Below, piece after piece: positions 24,026-34,500 of a stretch of DNA of 64,000 nucleotides (positions are counted from its first letter, which is position 1; each line of letters starts with the position of its first letter). This DNA is from Geotrypetes seraphini (taxonomy: Eukaryota > Chordata > Amphibia > Gymnophiona > Dermophiidae). The stretch covers positions 220,158,803-220,222,802 of the forward strand of contig NC_047088.1 of the NCBI RefSeq assembly GCF_902459505.1, read 5' to 3'. Made by a program: the position numbers and the translations under genes. The notes under the pieces were generated by a model that was not told the origin of the DNA, made no database searches, and saw only the letters and a list, made by a program, of their open reading frames with translations.

Positions 24026-24217
24026 CAGGGGTGTCAAAGTCCCTCCTCGAGGGCCGCAATCCAGTCGGGTTTCCAGGATTTCCCCAATGAATATGCATGA
24101 GATCTATTAGCATACAATGAAAGTAGTGCATGCAAATAGATCTCATGCATATTCATGGAGGAAATCCTGAAAACCCGACTGGATTGCGGCCTTCGAGGAT
24201 GGACTTTGACGCCTCTG
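24026..24217. mobile_element. hAT foldback MITE, copy 1
   Basis: CAGGGGTGTCAAAGTCCC at the left and an inverse copy at the right form a nearly perfect palindrome. 8-bp duplication CTCTAAGC at 24018-24025 and 24218-24225. Confidence 0.92.
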
Positions 24218-24794
24218 CTCTAAGCTCTCTGGACATAGGGTAAGGCTGAAGAAATGATCCATATTCTAAAATCACAAAACGATGGACAATAAACAGGTGA
24301 GAAGAACAAGCGTGAGAGTAAAGACCTTACACAGCACATTCAAATAAAATTTTTGGTACCATGGTCATCAACTTCAATGATATGTAAACTGTTGTAGCTG
24401 AACGAACCTGCTAGTGGACTTAAGCCACTCCTTGCTCCCCCATCTCTACCCTCCTCTTCCCTTCCCGTCAGGGCAGGATTAAAGCATAGGCAAACTAGTC
24501 ATGGGCCTAGGGCCCAAATATTTAGGAGGGGCCCTCTCAAATGTATAAGTCAAGGCAGAGTTTTGCCCTGGTATGTAAGCTGCTTCCACAGAGAAGAGAA
24601 TTGGGAGGGCGCAGAACCATGTTCACCACAGAGGTCTGTCTATTCTTCCTCACTCCCTGTGTACTGCCTTCTAGCAGGCAGGGAGAGCCAGCGAGCAAGG
24701 CCTCTTATGTGCTGTTTCCTCCTCTGCCAGTTTTCCACTGCAGTCAGAATCATGCAAGGGTCCATTTGTGTGAGCTTTAAAATATATTTAAATT

Positions 24795-25146
24795 ACAATA
24801 ATAATAGTAATAATAATAATAATTTTATTCTTATATACTGCCAAAGCCATAGAAGTTTGAGGCGGTTTACAGAAAGAAGCCTGGACAATCAGCGAAGAGG
24901 TTACAATCAAGTCAGCAATAAAATCTTACATAATGAAGGAATATGAGAATTATACAATCTTACATAAAGAAGGAATATGAAAGCTGTGTAGTTCACTAGG
25001 GATACTGGTTGAGTAAGCAGAGCAGAGAAGATTCTTAGTTAACAAATCGATTGAACAAGCTTGTTTTTACCTGTTTTCTAAAATTGAAGTAAGATGATGA
25101 GATCGCAAAAACGTTACTAAGCCAGTCGTTCCATTTGCCTGCCTGG
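24795..25146 (-). mobile_element. LINE (group A) 3' end, left part
   Basis: Begins with an (AAT)n microsatellite, then tatatactgcc ... aggcggtttacagaaag. Continues at 28148 after the CR1 insertion. Same family as 42915-44342. Confidence 0.75.
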
Positions 25147-25227
25147 AACATAAGAACATAAGAAACGCTTTCGCCGGATCAGACCTAGGTCCATCTAGTC
25201 CGGCGATCCGCACACGCGGAGGCCCTG

Positions 25228-26775
25228 TTAGGTGCTCCTTATTGGAGACCCGGATTTCCCGTATCCCCCGATGTGATTTGCAAGAAGGTATGAATCCAAC
25301 TTGCGCTTGAAACCCAGAACAGTAGTCTCTGTCACAACCTCCTCTGGGAGAGCATTCCAAGCACCCACCACTCGTTGTGTGAAACAGAACTTCCCGACAT
25401 TTGTCCTGAACCTGCTGTCGCTCAGTTTCAGGCTATGACCTCTTGTCCGTGTCACATCTGAAAATGTCAATAATGCTGTTTCCTGGTCAATATTATCAAA
25501 TCCTTTTAATATTTTAAAAGTCTCTAACAAATCTCCTCGCAGTCTTCTCTTTTTGAGGGTGAACAGTCCCAGTTTTCTGAGGCGTTCTTTGTAGCTCAAA
25601 TTCTCCATACCTTTGACTAGTTTCGTGGCTCGCCTCTGCACCCTCTCTAGTAGAGTTATATCCTTCTTAAGGTATGGAGACCAGTGTTGGACACAGTATT
25701 CTAAGTGTGGTCTGACCAATGCTCTGTAAAGTGGCATTATGACGTCCTCCGATCTACTCGTGATCCCTTTCTTAATCATGCCCAACATCCTGTTTGCTTT
25801 CTTCGCCGCCACCGCACATTGAGCCGATGGCTTTAGGGTTCTGTCTATCAGTACCCCCAAATCCCTTTCTTGTTCGCATTTGGCTAATGTCACACCCAAT
25901 ATCCTATATTCATGTTCTTTGTTTTTCTTTCCCAGATGCATTACCTTGCATTTGTCTGTGTTAAAATTCATCTGCCACTTTATCGCCCACTTTTCTAGCT
26001 GGTTCAGATCCTTCTGAAGATCCTCGCAGTCCCTTTGAGAGCCCACCACCCGACATAATTTTGTATCATCTGCAAACTTGATTATATTGCATGTTGTCTC
26101 CTCTTCCAGGTCATTTATAAAAATATTGAACAAGATGGGCCCAAGAACAGAGCCCTGGGGCACGCCGCTAGTCACCTTCTCCCAGTCCGAGAATTTCCCA
26201 TTTATGCTTACTCTCTGCCTTCTGTTCTCTAACCATTTGCCGATCCATCTGTGCACTTCTCCTCCTATTCCATGACTTAGTAATTTACTCATAAGCCTTG
26301 CGTGCGGGACCTTGTCAAATGCTTTCTGGAAGTCCAAGTAAATTATGTCCACTGGTTGTCCACTATCCATGTGTTTGTTCACCTTCTCAAAGAATTGAAG
26401 TAAATTAGTCAAACATGATTTCCCTTTCCTGAAGCCGTGTTGACTAGCTCTTATTAGGTTGTGATCTTCCAGATGTTGTACAATGTTATCTTTAATTATT
26501 GCTTCAATTATCTTCCCAGGGACCGATGTGAGACTCACAGGTCTGTAGTTTCCCGGTTCACCTCTTGATCCTTTCTTGAAAATTGGGATGACATTTGCTA
26601 TCCTCCAGTCGTCTGGTATTTGCCCGGTTCTAATTGACATGTTAGCTAAGGATTGTAATAGTTCCCCAATTTCCACCTTAAGTTCCTTTAATACTCTCGG
26701 GTGAATTCCGTCCGGTCCAGGGGATTTGTCATTCTTTAGTTTGTCAATCTGAAAGTATATCATGTCCAATTCCAC
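25228..26775 (-). CDS. CR1 ORF2, reverse transcriptase part, open
   Basis: 515 open residues covering the whole RT and C-terminal domain. Key blocks: KSPGPDGIHPRVLKEL, NYRPVSLTSVPGKIIE, DIIYLDFQKAFDKVPH, GVPQGSVLGPILFNIFIND, the catalytic FADDTK, and the C-terminal RRATKLVKGM and RLRKLGLF. All RT core residues I can check are present. The enzyme would copy its RNA at the nicked target, but the upstream part is frameshifted, so this copy is not expected to act on its own. Confidence 0.93.
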   Translation of the reverse strand: MELDMIYFQIDKLKNDKSPGPDGIHPRVLKELKVEIGELLQSLANMSIRTGQIPDDWRIANVIPIFKKGSRGEPGNYRPVSLTSVPGKIIEAIIKDNIVQHLEDHNLIRASQHGFRKGKSCLTNLLQFFEKVNKHMDSGQPVDIIYLDFQKAFDKVPHARLMSKLLSHGIGGEVHRWIGKWLENRRQRVSINGKFSDWEKVTSGVPQGSVLGPILFNIFINDLEEETTCNIIKFADDTKLCRVVGSQRDCEDLQKDLNQLEKWAIKWQMNFNTDKCKVMHLGKKNKEHEYRILGVTLAKCEQERDLGVLIDRTLKPSAQCAVAAKKANRMLGMIKKGITSRSEDVIMPLYRALVRPHLEYCVQHWSPYLKKDITLLERVQRRATKLVKGMENLSYKERLRKLGLFTLKKRRLRGDLLETFKILKGFDNIDQETALLTFSDVTRTRGHSLKLSDSRFRTNVGKFCFTQRVVGAWNALPEEVVTETTVLGFKRKLDSYLLANHIGGYGKSGSPIRST

Positions 26776-26777
26776 AT

Positions 26778-27122
26778 TTACTGTTGAAGGCTTTCCTCTA
26801 TGCCTCCGGTGAATATCTTCCCTGTTTCTGGCATTGTTGCAGTGTCCTCATTTGTGAAGACAGATGCAAAAAATGAATTTAACCTATCGGCAACCTGTTT
26901 GTCTTCTTTAATTGACCCTTTCCTTCCTTGGTCGTCGAGAGGGCCCATTGCCTCTCTTGCTGGTTTCTTTCCTTTTATATATCTAAAAAAGGGCTTAAAG
27001 TTTTTGGCTTCTTTCGCTATCTTTTCTTCATAGACTTTTTGGCGTCTCTTACCACTATATGACACTTTTTCTGGTCGTTTTTGTGACAGTTCCAGGCCTC
27101 TGTTGTTTTTTCCCGTTTCCAT
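26778..27122 (-). pseudogene. CR1 ORF2, linker part (frameshifted)
   Basis: Contains YEEKIAKEAKNFKPFFRYIK and VADRLNSFFASVF, the conserved linker between endonuclease and RT. It sits in the same frame as the endonuclease, but its first residues are out of phase with the CR1 consensus, and a frame change separates it from the RT part. Confidence 0.85.
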
Positions 27123-27380
27123 CTTTTAAATGATTTCCTCTTTTCCCGCACTGCATCCTTCACCTCCTTGGATAACCAAGCTGGTTCGCCTTTGACCTTT
27201 TTTCAACTTCCTTTGGATATCTTCGGTATGTAAAGATTCTGTGCTTTTATGATGGTGTTTTTCAGAAGAGACCATGCTTGATCAACTGTTTGGATTTGTG
27301 CTTTCCCCTTCTTGAGCCGTTTTCTGACCATGGTTCTCATGCTGTCATAATTCCCTTTTTTGAAGTTAAAGGTTGTGGCT

Positions 27381-28115
27381 TTAGTCTTGATTGGTTTCCC
27401 TTTTCCGATGCCAATGGAAAAAATTGATCATATTGTGATCACTTGTCCCCAGAGGGGCCGCAACTTCTACATCTGTTGTCCTTCCAGTAATGCCATTTAT
27501 GACCAAGTCCAGGATTGCGTTTCCTCTTGTCGGTTCTCCCACCATTTGTTCAAGGAAGCAATCTCCTATCATTTCCAGGAATTTTGTCTCTCTGCCGCAG
27601 ATTGACGTTGCCAGTTTCCAGTTTATCCCCGGAAAGTTGAAGTCCCCCATGATCGTTACATTTCCTGATTTACATCCACGGTTGATTTCCTCCATCATTT
27701 CTTTGTCTGTTTCCTCAGTCTGTCCTGGGGGTCGATAATAGAGGCCAATTTTTATGTCTGCTTCTTTATGTCTGGGAATCTTTATCCAGAGGGACTCTAG
27801 TTTACCATTTGCTTCCGTATCCCCTTCTCTAATAGATTCTATTTCTTCTTGGACGTACAAGGCAATACCTCCCCCTTTTTGCCCAATCCTATCTCTTCTG
27901 TATAGTTTATACCCTTTCAATGCTGTGTCCCATTCATTCTCTTCATTCCACCATGTTTCTGTTATTCCTATGATATCCAGTTGTTTTCTTTTTGCTAGCT
28001 CTTCCAGTTCTCCCATTTTATTTCTTAAGCTTCTGGCATTCGTGTACATACATTTAAGGTCCTTGTGTGCTAATTTCCTGGATTTAGTGGTCCTCGCATC
28101 CATTTTAGTATCCAT
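27381..28115 (-). CDS. CR1 ORF2, apurinic-like endonuclease part
   Basis: Encodes about 240 residues of the EEP-type endonuclease that nicks target DNA. Visible motifs are MYTNARSLRNKMGELE, DIIGITETWW (catalytic E), GGGIALYV, GLYYRPPG, IMGDFNFPGINW and the closing TSDHNMI with the catalytic Asp-His. The frame ends at a TAA just after this block. The linker continues in other frames, so the ORF is broken by at least two frameshifts between 27.4 and 26.78 kb. Confidence 0.9.
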   Translation of the reverse strand: MDTKMDARTTKSRKLAHKDLKCMYTNARSLRNKMGELEELAKRKQLDIIGITETWWNEENEWDTALKGYKLYRRDRIGQKGGGIALYVQEEIESIREGDTEANGKLESLWIKIPRHKEADIKIGLYYRPPGQTEETDKEMMEEINRGCKSGNVTIMGDFNFPGINWKLATSICGRETKFLEMIGDCFLEQMVGEPTRGNAILDLVINGITGRTTDVEVAAPLGTSDHNMINFFHWHRKRETNQD

Positions 28116-28147
28116 TTGATCTTTTTGAATGCCTCTTGTAGTTTCAT

Positions 28148-29085
28148 TTTGTTCTTGTTCTTGAAGGTAAGAATCTTTTGTAGTGTCAGGCTTTTATTGT
28201 CGGATAGGAGAACAGATGTATTCTTCGTGTGGGTCTAAGATAACTGGCCAGGTTGAAGTGGGAAACGAGGTAAGTGGGGGCTAGGTCAAATATTGATTTG
28301 TAGCACAGACAGGAGAACTTAAACAGGATTTGCGCCTCTAGGGGCAGCCAATGGAGTTTCTGATAGTAGGGGCTTATGTGTTCCCATTTCTTCAACCTAA
28401 AGATCAGCCGAACTGCTGAGTTTTGAATGACTCTGAGTCTTAGGATGTTTTTTTTTGTAGGATGCTAAGTAAATAATGTTGCAATAATCGAGCAGGCTCA
28501 GGATGGAAGATTGAACTAGTAAGCGGAAGGATGGAGCATCAAAGTATTTTCTGATGGTTCTGAGTTTCCATAGTACAGAAAAGCATTTTTTTGACTAATA
28601 AATCTGTGTGAGCATTTAGAGTGAGGTGGCGGTCCAGGGTGACTCCTAGGATTTTAATGGAGTGGTCAATAGAGAAGACCTGACCATTCAAGGAGATCGA
28701 TAGGTCGCTGATTTTGTCATTGGGGGTAGCAAGGAAAAATTTAGTTTTGTCGGTGTTGAGCTTCAATTTGAAGTTGGTCATCCATAGTTCGATTTCCTCT
28801 AGAATGGATGATAGATGAATCTTAGTCTTGGAGATCAGAGTGGTAATGGGAATAACAATGGTGATATCGTCTGCATAGATATAGAATTTAACCTTTAGGT
28901 TTTGAAGTAAGATCCCCAATGAGGCAAGGTAGATGTTGAACAGAGTGGGGGAAAGGGGAGAGCCCTGCGGGACTCCGCATGAGTTGATCCAACTAGCGGA
29001 TTTTTTATTGTCACTGTAGACTTGATATGACCGTTTGCTCAAAAACCCTCGAAACCATGTTAACACATTACCTGAAAGACCAATT
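28148..29085 (-). mobile_element. LINE (group A), right part with RT
   Basis: The minus strand has SKRSYQVYSDNKKSASWINS, then GVPQGSPLSPTLFNIYLASL, the catalytic YADDITI, and C-terminal YQKLHWLPLEAQILFKF. This places it in the L2/Rex-like side of the Jockey/CR1 group. Two frames are needed, and 5' truncation is at about 29085 inside the hAT element. Confidence 0.85.
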
Positions 29086-29628
29086 GACTCCAGACAGTCA
29101 ATCAGAGGGGCCCCAACATACCTATTTGCCTAGGGCCCAACAAAGAGTTAATCCTGCCCTGCTTCCCGTGCTCCCCTCCCCTTCTCTCTCTATGTCTTCT
29201 CACCTGGCTCTTCTTCGAATGCCTATAATTTTATTGTACTGTAGCTTTATTGTGAATGTCAATTGTAACCCGTTCTGAGCTCCTAGGAGAACGGGAAAGA
29301 AATCTAAACAAATAAATAAATTAAATTAATAAGAGTAAGGGAGCCTTCTGCTAAAGTGCTGTAAACTTTTGTGCTTAGTGTGAGTTAAATGCAAAAATGA
29401 ATTAATGGTACGTGCAAAATCTGTGTGCTACCTGCTGGGGGAATTCCCAGCATAGTCCCACACAGTTACCGCACATTAAGATATTCAGTTAGGAGGGTGG
29501 TAAGTACATCCGCACAAAGTACATCATCAATAGTGCATGGTGAAATACTGTGTGCTAAACTGTTCCCCAGCCGTATTAAGTTATGCACTTAACAGATTAA
29601 TTACCACAACTCATGCCAGCACCATAAC

Positions 29629-30270
29629 TGTTTAAAAATTTATAGATACTCTAAGCCAACAAAACGTTTTCCTTAAAAATCGTTTAAATAGTAGAAGTTT
29701 TGAGCCTCAGCCCCACCACACCAAATATCTTTCATAGCGGTGAGCTTTATGTGGTAATTTCCTCATCGGCTCTTATAATTAAATTATTTTTAGATTCTTT
29801 AAAGCATTTTTAAAGTGCACCGTGCTTTGTACTATAATTTGTTCTATTTATACCACAAATTTATTTATACAAATTTATTACAATTTTATACAAATTTATT
29901 TATACAAATTTATTTATACCACAAATTTATATATACAAATTTGTTCTATTTATACCACTATGCACAAAAGTGCATAGTGCTCTATCAGTTATTCTTTAGA
30001 CTAATTCATAAAGATTTCAAAAAGTATAAATACTTAAAAACTTATATAGCTGATTTCAAATTCATTCATCAGTCTTCACTCGTTATTTAGATAGCTCGGC
30101 TTGGAAGGATTGGATATTTGATGCGGTGAAGTGGTGGGGCTGAGGCTCAAAAATTCTACTATTTAAACGATTTTTAAGGAAAATGTTTTGTTGGTTTAGA
30201 CGAGTATCTATAAATTTTTAAACTGACTTTGGACTCTGAGCAGAAGAATACGATACATTTTGTTGGGGAT
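29629..30270. mobile_element. 642-bp element with ~110-bp inverted arms and 11-bp flanking repeats
   Basis: Arms at about 29632-29745 and 30108-30222 are near-perfect inverse copies (gcctcagccccaccac / gtggtggggctgaggc). The direct repeat AGCACCATAAC flanks it (29618-29628 and 30271-30281). The loop is AT-rich. Class uncertain: the 11-bp duplication is unusual for the DNA transposon families seen here. Confidence 0.7.
29831..29960. repeat. AT-rich tandem repeat
   Basis: Repeated units of the form tttatttataccacaaattt / tttatttatacaaattta, in the loop of the 29629-30270 element. Confidence 0.75.
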
Positions 30271-30316
30271 AGCACCATAACAGTTATCATACATTTTCAC
30301 ATACAGTGTACACTAA

Positions 30317-30491
30317 GGGCTCCTTTTACTAAGGTGCGCTAGCGTTTTTAGCGCACGCAGGATATTACCGCGCGCTACGTGGCTAGAACTAACGCCAGCT
30401 CAATGCTGGTGTTAAGGTCCAGCGCGCGGAGCAATTCAGCGTGCGCTATTCCGCGAGTTAATGCCCTAACGCACCTTAGTAAAAGGAGCCC
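30317..30491. mobile_element. Harbinger-like MITE, copy 2
   Basis: GGGCTCCTTTTACTAAGG and its inverse at the right end. TAA duplication at 30314-30316 and 30492-30494. Confidence 0.85.
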
Positions 30492-30899
30492 TAAATGTTA
30501 CGCTAACTTCTTAGCACACTTTAGTAAAAGGGTCCTGATCTGGGCAAATCCTTCATAAAACTAGAGTGGCATGCAGGTTCTAAGTATTTTACATAAATCC
30601 ATAAAACAAAAAAAGCTCTTCTGAAATGTAATTAAATTCAAAATGATACAAGGAATATTGATAATATTTTATAAACAGACCAGATGTTTGCTCTTTCTCC
30701 AGCTGTGCAAGCTTTTATTTGGAGGATCTGGCTTTTTCCTTCCTATTTTGGTTAAGGATTATTTTCAGACCTACTAATTCAAAAGCCCATCAGTACAGTC
30801 TGAAAACAAACTTTCCTAAATGGACAAATACAAAAATGAATTTAATTTATAACTTTCAGTTTGCTAATAAGTTAAGAGGTGTTGTGTTGAACACTAATG

Positions 30900-31418
30900 C
30901 CCTGGTTCTATCAATGGCTCCTAACTGCCAGGTGCCACTGAGCAAAATTGTCAATCATCCGCTAGACACCATTTATAGAATGGCGCCTAGCGGCAAGGAA
31001 GACATTGAAACTTTAGGCGCACTCCCATTTAGGCCATGGTTTTCTTGGCCTAAATGAGTGTGCCTAAGTCAAAATCTACCCCTAACTGATAGGCACCTCG
31101 GAGTAGATGCCTACCTTGAAGACCTACCAACTAGGTTTTTTTTAACTTGTTTTTTAATGGTGCTTTCAACTGATGGCACCAATTAAGCCAGCTAAAAAAA
31201 TTAACAGCCCCTTTTATCAAGCTGTGCTAGAGGTTTTTAGCATGATCTGGCGCATTAAATACGCCGACACCCATAGAATTCCTATGAGTATCAGAGCACT
31301 TACCTCGCCGGACCACAGTAAAAACCTCTAATGTAGTTTGATAAAAGGGGTGGGGGTAAGTTAGGCACTTAGACCGGCTAGGCGTGCCTATCTACGCGCC
31401 ATTTATAGATTCTGGTCC
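30900..31418. mobile_element. foldback MITE ('gattctataaa' family), copy 2, interrupted
   Basis: Left end cctggttctatcaatggc and right end gccatttatagattctggtc are inverse copies, with taggcgcc-type interior words. A second foldback element (31205-31356) sits inside it. Confidence 0.65.
31205..31356. mobile_element. Harbinger-like MITE nested in the above
   Basis: Arms ccccttttatcaagctgtg and tagtttgataaaagggg are inverse. TAA may be the duplication, at 31202-31204 and 31357-31359. The interior has the common 'cgctcatagg'-like word. Confidence 0.6.
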
Positions 31419-31856
31419 TAAATGCAATTTTACTGGCCTTTGTTTCTTGGTTATCCAAAAAGAAATACTCTTTAAAGTTTAAAGGATCAAAAATAAAATT
31501 TGAAAGTTACATCTGTATGACTTTGAAATAAATAAACGTTGTTTTATTCCATTATTGCTTAGGGTAATAACACATACTAGAAAGCACTTTCACTTTAGAG
31601 ACTAATGCAAATATCACATAAAATATTTTAAATTGAAAAAAAAAACCAACACCACACCCCAGTGTTCACATTCTTCTATGTGAATCTGTTAAGAAAAGAA
31701 TTACAGGTACAGTTTCATTTAAATTCAGTAAAACATCAGAAAGAAATATAAATCAACATTCACTGCAGGTCATCTTTGATTAAGGAGGGACAGACTTCAA
31801 ACTTAAGCTAACCAACCCTTATGGGGCATGTATGCACTTTTCAACCCAAGAGCAGG

Positions 31857-32350
31857 GAAGCTACTTTGCCTGTACAATACCACCCCCTACTGACCATGAA
31901 CACATTTTGTGTAAATGTTTGCCTTTACATTGACATAAAATTTGTTTCTAGGATCCAGTCTTTTAAACACAAAACAATTTGAATTAAATTTATACATAAT
32001 TAAAAGCCTCAAATTTTGTTCTAAATTACATGGATACTTCAGAAACATTTTTATTTGTACCAAATAACACCTGAATACAATGTAGGTTGTGAATGACTTT
32101 CTTGTATTATAATGCCATATAAAAACTTAGGGGTCCTTTTACTAAGGCGCGATAGCCGTTTTAGCGCGCGCTAAATGCTAATGCATCCATTATGGTCTAT
32201 GGACACATTAGCGTTTAGCGTGCGCGCCTTTGTAAAAAGCCTCCTTAATTTTAATTTGAAAATTCAAAGCCTGCAAATGTAGTTACATAAAATAATGATT
32301 ACAAAGAACAGTACAATTAATAATGGATCTAAAAGACAAAAAAACAATAT
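31857..32350 (-). repeat. dispersed ~380-bp repeat, copy 2
   Basis: Inverse of 22150-22945. It carries a Harbinger-like MITE at 32130-32244 that copy 1 lacks, and lacks the foldback element found in copy 1. Confidence 0.75.
32130..32244. mobile_element. Harbinger-like MITE, copy 3
   Basis: GGGGTCCTTTTACTAAGG ... TTTGTAAAAAGCCTCC, 115 bp. TTA duplication at 32127-32129 and 32245-32247. The empty site is seen in copy 1 of the host repeat. Confidence 0.85.
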
Positions 32351-32429
32351 ACAAATTTAATATGACGAACTTGGGAAAATCTCATCTTGAATCTCTTAAG
32401 TCAAAACTAACTCCCCTCCCTTCCCTGTG

Positions 32430-32822
32430 CTAGAGGTTTTGAGCATGGGCTGGCGCAGTAAGTGCTCTGACGCTCATAGGAACTCTTCAAGCATCAGAAA
32501 AAATTTAAAAATTTAAATTGAATCAGGTTGGGCAGACTGGATGGACCATTCGGGTCTTTATCTGCCGTCATCTACTATGTTACTATGTATGTTACTATCA
32601 GAGCATAAGAACATAACATAAGGACTGCCATCTCTGGATCAGACCTTCGGTCCATCAAGTCCGGCGATCCACACATGCGGAGGCCCAGCCAGGTGTACAC
32701 CTGGCGTAATTTTAGTCACCCATATCCCTTTATGCATCTCATAAGGAGATGTGCATTTAGTTTGTTTTTAAATACACCGGCCCGCTCCAGAAACCTCTAG
32801 CGTAGCTTGATAAAAGGGGCCG
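32430..32822. mobile_element. degraded Harbinger-like MITE holding two CR1 3' ends
   Basis: tgtgctagaggttttgagca on the left and 'ctctagcgtagcttgataaaagggg' in parts on the right are the arms. Inside are a plus-strand CR1 tail (32505-32592, ggatggaccattcgggtctt) and a minus-strand CR1 tail (32602-32780, starting with aacataa octamers). Confidence 0.6.
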
Positions 32823-33059
32823 TATGTTAAACAAACTGACATTTGAGTTAATCATATGGAAGTAATTTTATAAAGCGCTTTCCAAATGTAAAAGCATCTT
32901 TTTACACATGAAAAATTGCTCAAAAAATTGAGAACCCAAACACAAGCATATAAGTTCATGTAAAAATAAGATGGCACATACTGCTACAAGTGCCGTTGTT
33001 CCTGGAAACATACTTTTCCAATGCAATGATGACCAAGTCACTGCACCCATTAGTTGGAA

Positions 33060-34500
33060 GAAATTTGCGACCAAGTCTTCCAAAACTCCAAGTCTCCCTG
33101 CTAATACGAGGAGTCTTGGAGGCCAACCTGGCTCACTGGGGATTTCTTAGCACTAGTTACTAAGCAAAAGCCAGATGTGGAGGCTTTTCTGGAGCCTCCA
33201 AACCTCTGTCTAGAACCCTGAAAGGACCTTTAGGACGAGGAACCCACAGACCCATAATGCGGTTTTCTGTAGCCATGAAAGGAACCATGACTGGAACTCC
33301 CGTAACTTCATGGTTTGCTGTCTGGCAAGGATTTGGGATAACAATCCATCACGCTAGTCATTGAGTCGTCCAGATCTTGATGAACAGCATCTGACCCTTG
33401 AAAAGAAGCTTGCTCAAAGTGGCCTTAAATACCACACCTTCTACCCACTGCTTGATCCAGAGCATTCTGCGGGAGGAAATTGTATAAGCTGACACTTTTC
33501 TCATGATCCAGAGCATGTCGTAAATAGCGTCTGCTACATTGTCCACCCTGGCCAGTAACACAGGAGGGCTCTCTGCCCCCCCCCTTTGTGGCCAGATACA
33601 GGCAAAGTATCTTACAGCAGTCTCACACCGCATAGGAAGCCATAGCCACAGCTTTAAGTCCTATGGCCAATGCCTCAAACTACCTTTTGAGGACTAAGTC
33701 CACTCTGCGATCCTGAGAATCCTCCAGGACCACTCTCCTTCACTAGGCAGAGAAGTTCATTTAATTTGCGCCATCTGAGACACTTTAGGAGTGATAAAGA
33801 ATTGCTAGAAATCAGAAGTCCTGGGATACAATTTCATCATCACTCTGGCCCATGACAGAGGACCCTCTGGCAAATCCCAATTCTCCATTATCATCCTGGT
33901 AATCTCCAGGGGTGAAAGAAAGCACCCAGACTGACTTAGTGCTGCTTAGCAGCGAGAGCTGGAAAAGAAAAACTTGTGGGGATGCCAAATCCAACTCCCA
34001 CAGAGAAACTGTAATAACCTTGGTTAGATCTGCAGGTTTAAGTAGTCTGTGAAGTGTGTCAGATCCTCTCCCAGGTCTAGGGCTATCACCAACCCCCGGC
34101 TGCCAGCCCCAGACCCAAATTCTTCCAAGGAGGACACATGATGGGAGAACAGAGGAATTATATCTGACCCCCAAATCGTCCTAGTCTTTTTCCAACTTGA
34201 CCTTTGGGTCCTGCAGCTCTAGTGGCTGCCGTAAGACCTTGCTCTGTGGATGAAAACTCCTCTGAGCACTGCTCAGCTGGCTTATAGACTGAACTGACAA
34301 CCTTTTGTTCTTTTGATAAGCTGCATACATCAAAGACATAAAATCAGGGTAATGACATGACACAGAACCACTGGGAAGCTCAGTCAGTCTACTGTGTCTC
34401 TTCTCAGGGTCAGGAGCATCTGTGCAAAGGCACTTTGCTGGTGACGCTGAGTCACAGTTTAGAGGCTCTAACTGGGCTTTGTGACCCAAATTTCAAGCTT
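33060..34500 (-). mobile_element. DIRS gag-like region, old fossil
   Basis: Minus-strand traces similar in order to the DIRS gag-like protein (VADAIYDMLWIM, RRMLWIKQWVEG, LLFKGQMLFIK). Belongs to an older lineage than copies A1 and A2. Only part is recognised; broken. Confidence 0.55.

Larger units (their letters stand above)
25147..28147 (-). mobile_element. CR1-type LINE, nearly complete ORF2
   Basis: A 3-kb minus-strand CR1 whose 3' end at 25147 shows two aacataag octamers. It carries endonuclease and RT and is 5'-truncated just before the endonuclease, with no ORF1. It is inserted in a group A LINE and is the best-preserved LINE in the window, so probably one of the younger ones. Confidence 0.93.
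24469..29161. mobile_element. hAT-type element, outer layer of a three-deep nest
   Basis: CAGGGCAGGATTAA at 24469 and TTAATCCTGCCCTG ending at 29161 are inverted ends. CTTCCCGT flanks both (24461-24468 and 29162-29169). Without the inserted LINEs only about 0.4 kb of element remains, so it was a short non-autonomous copy before being hit. Confidence 0.88.
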
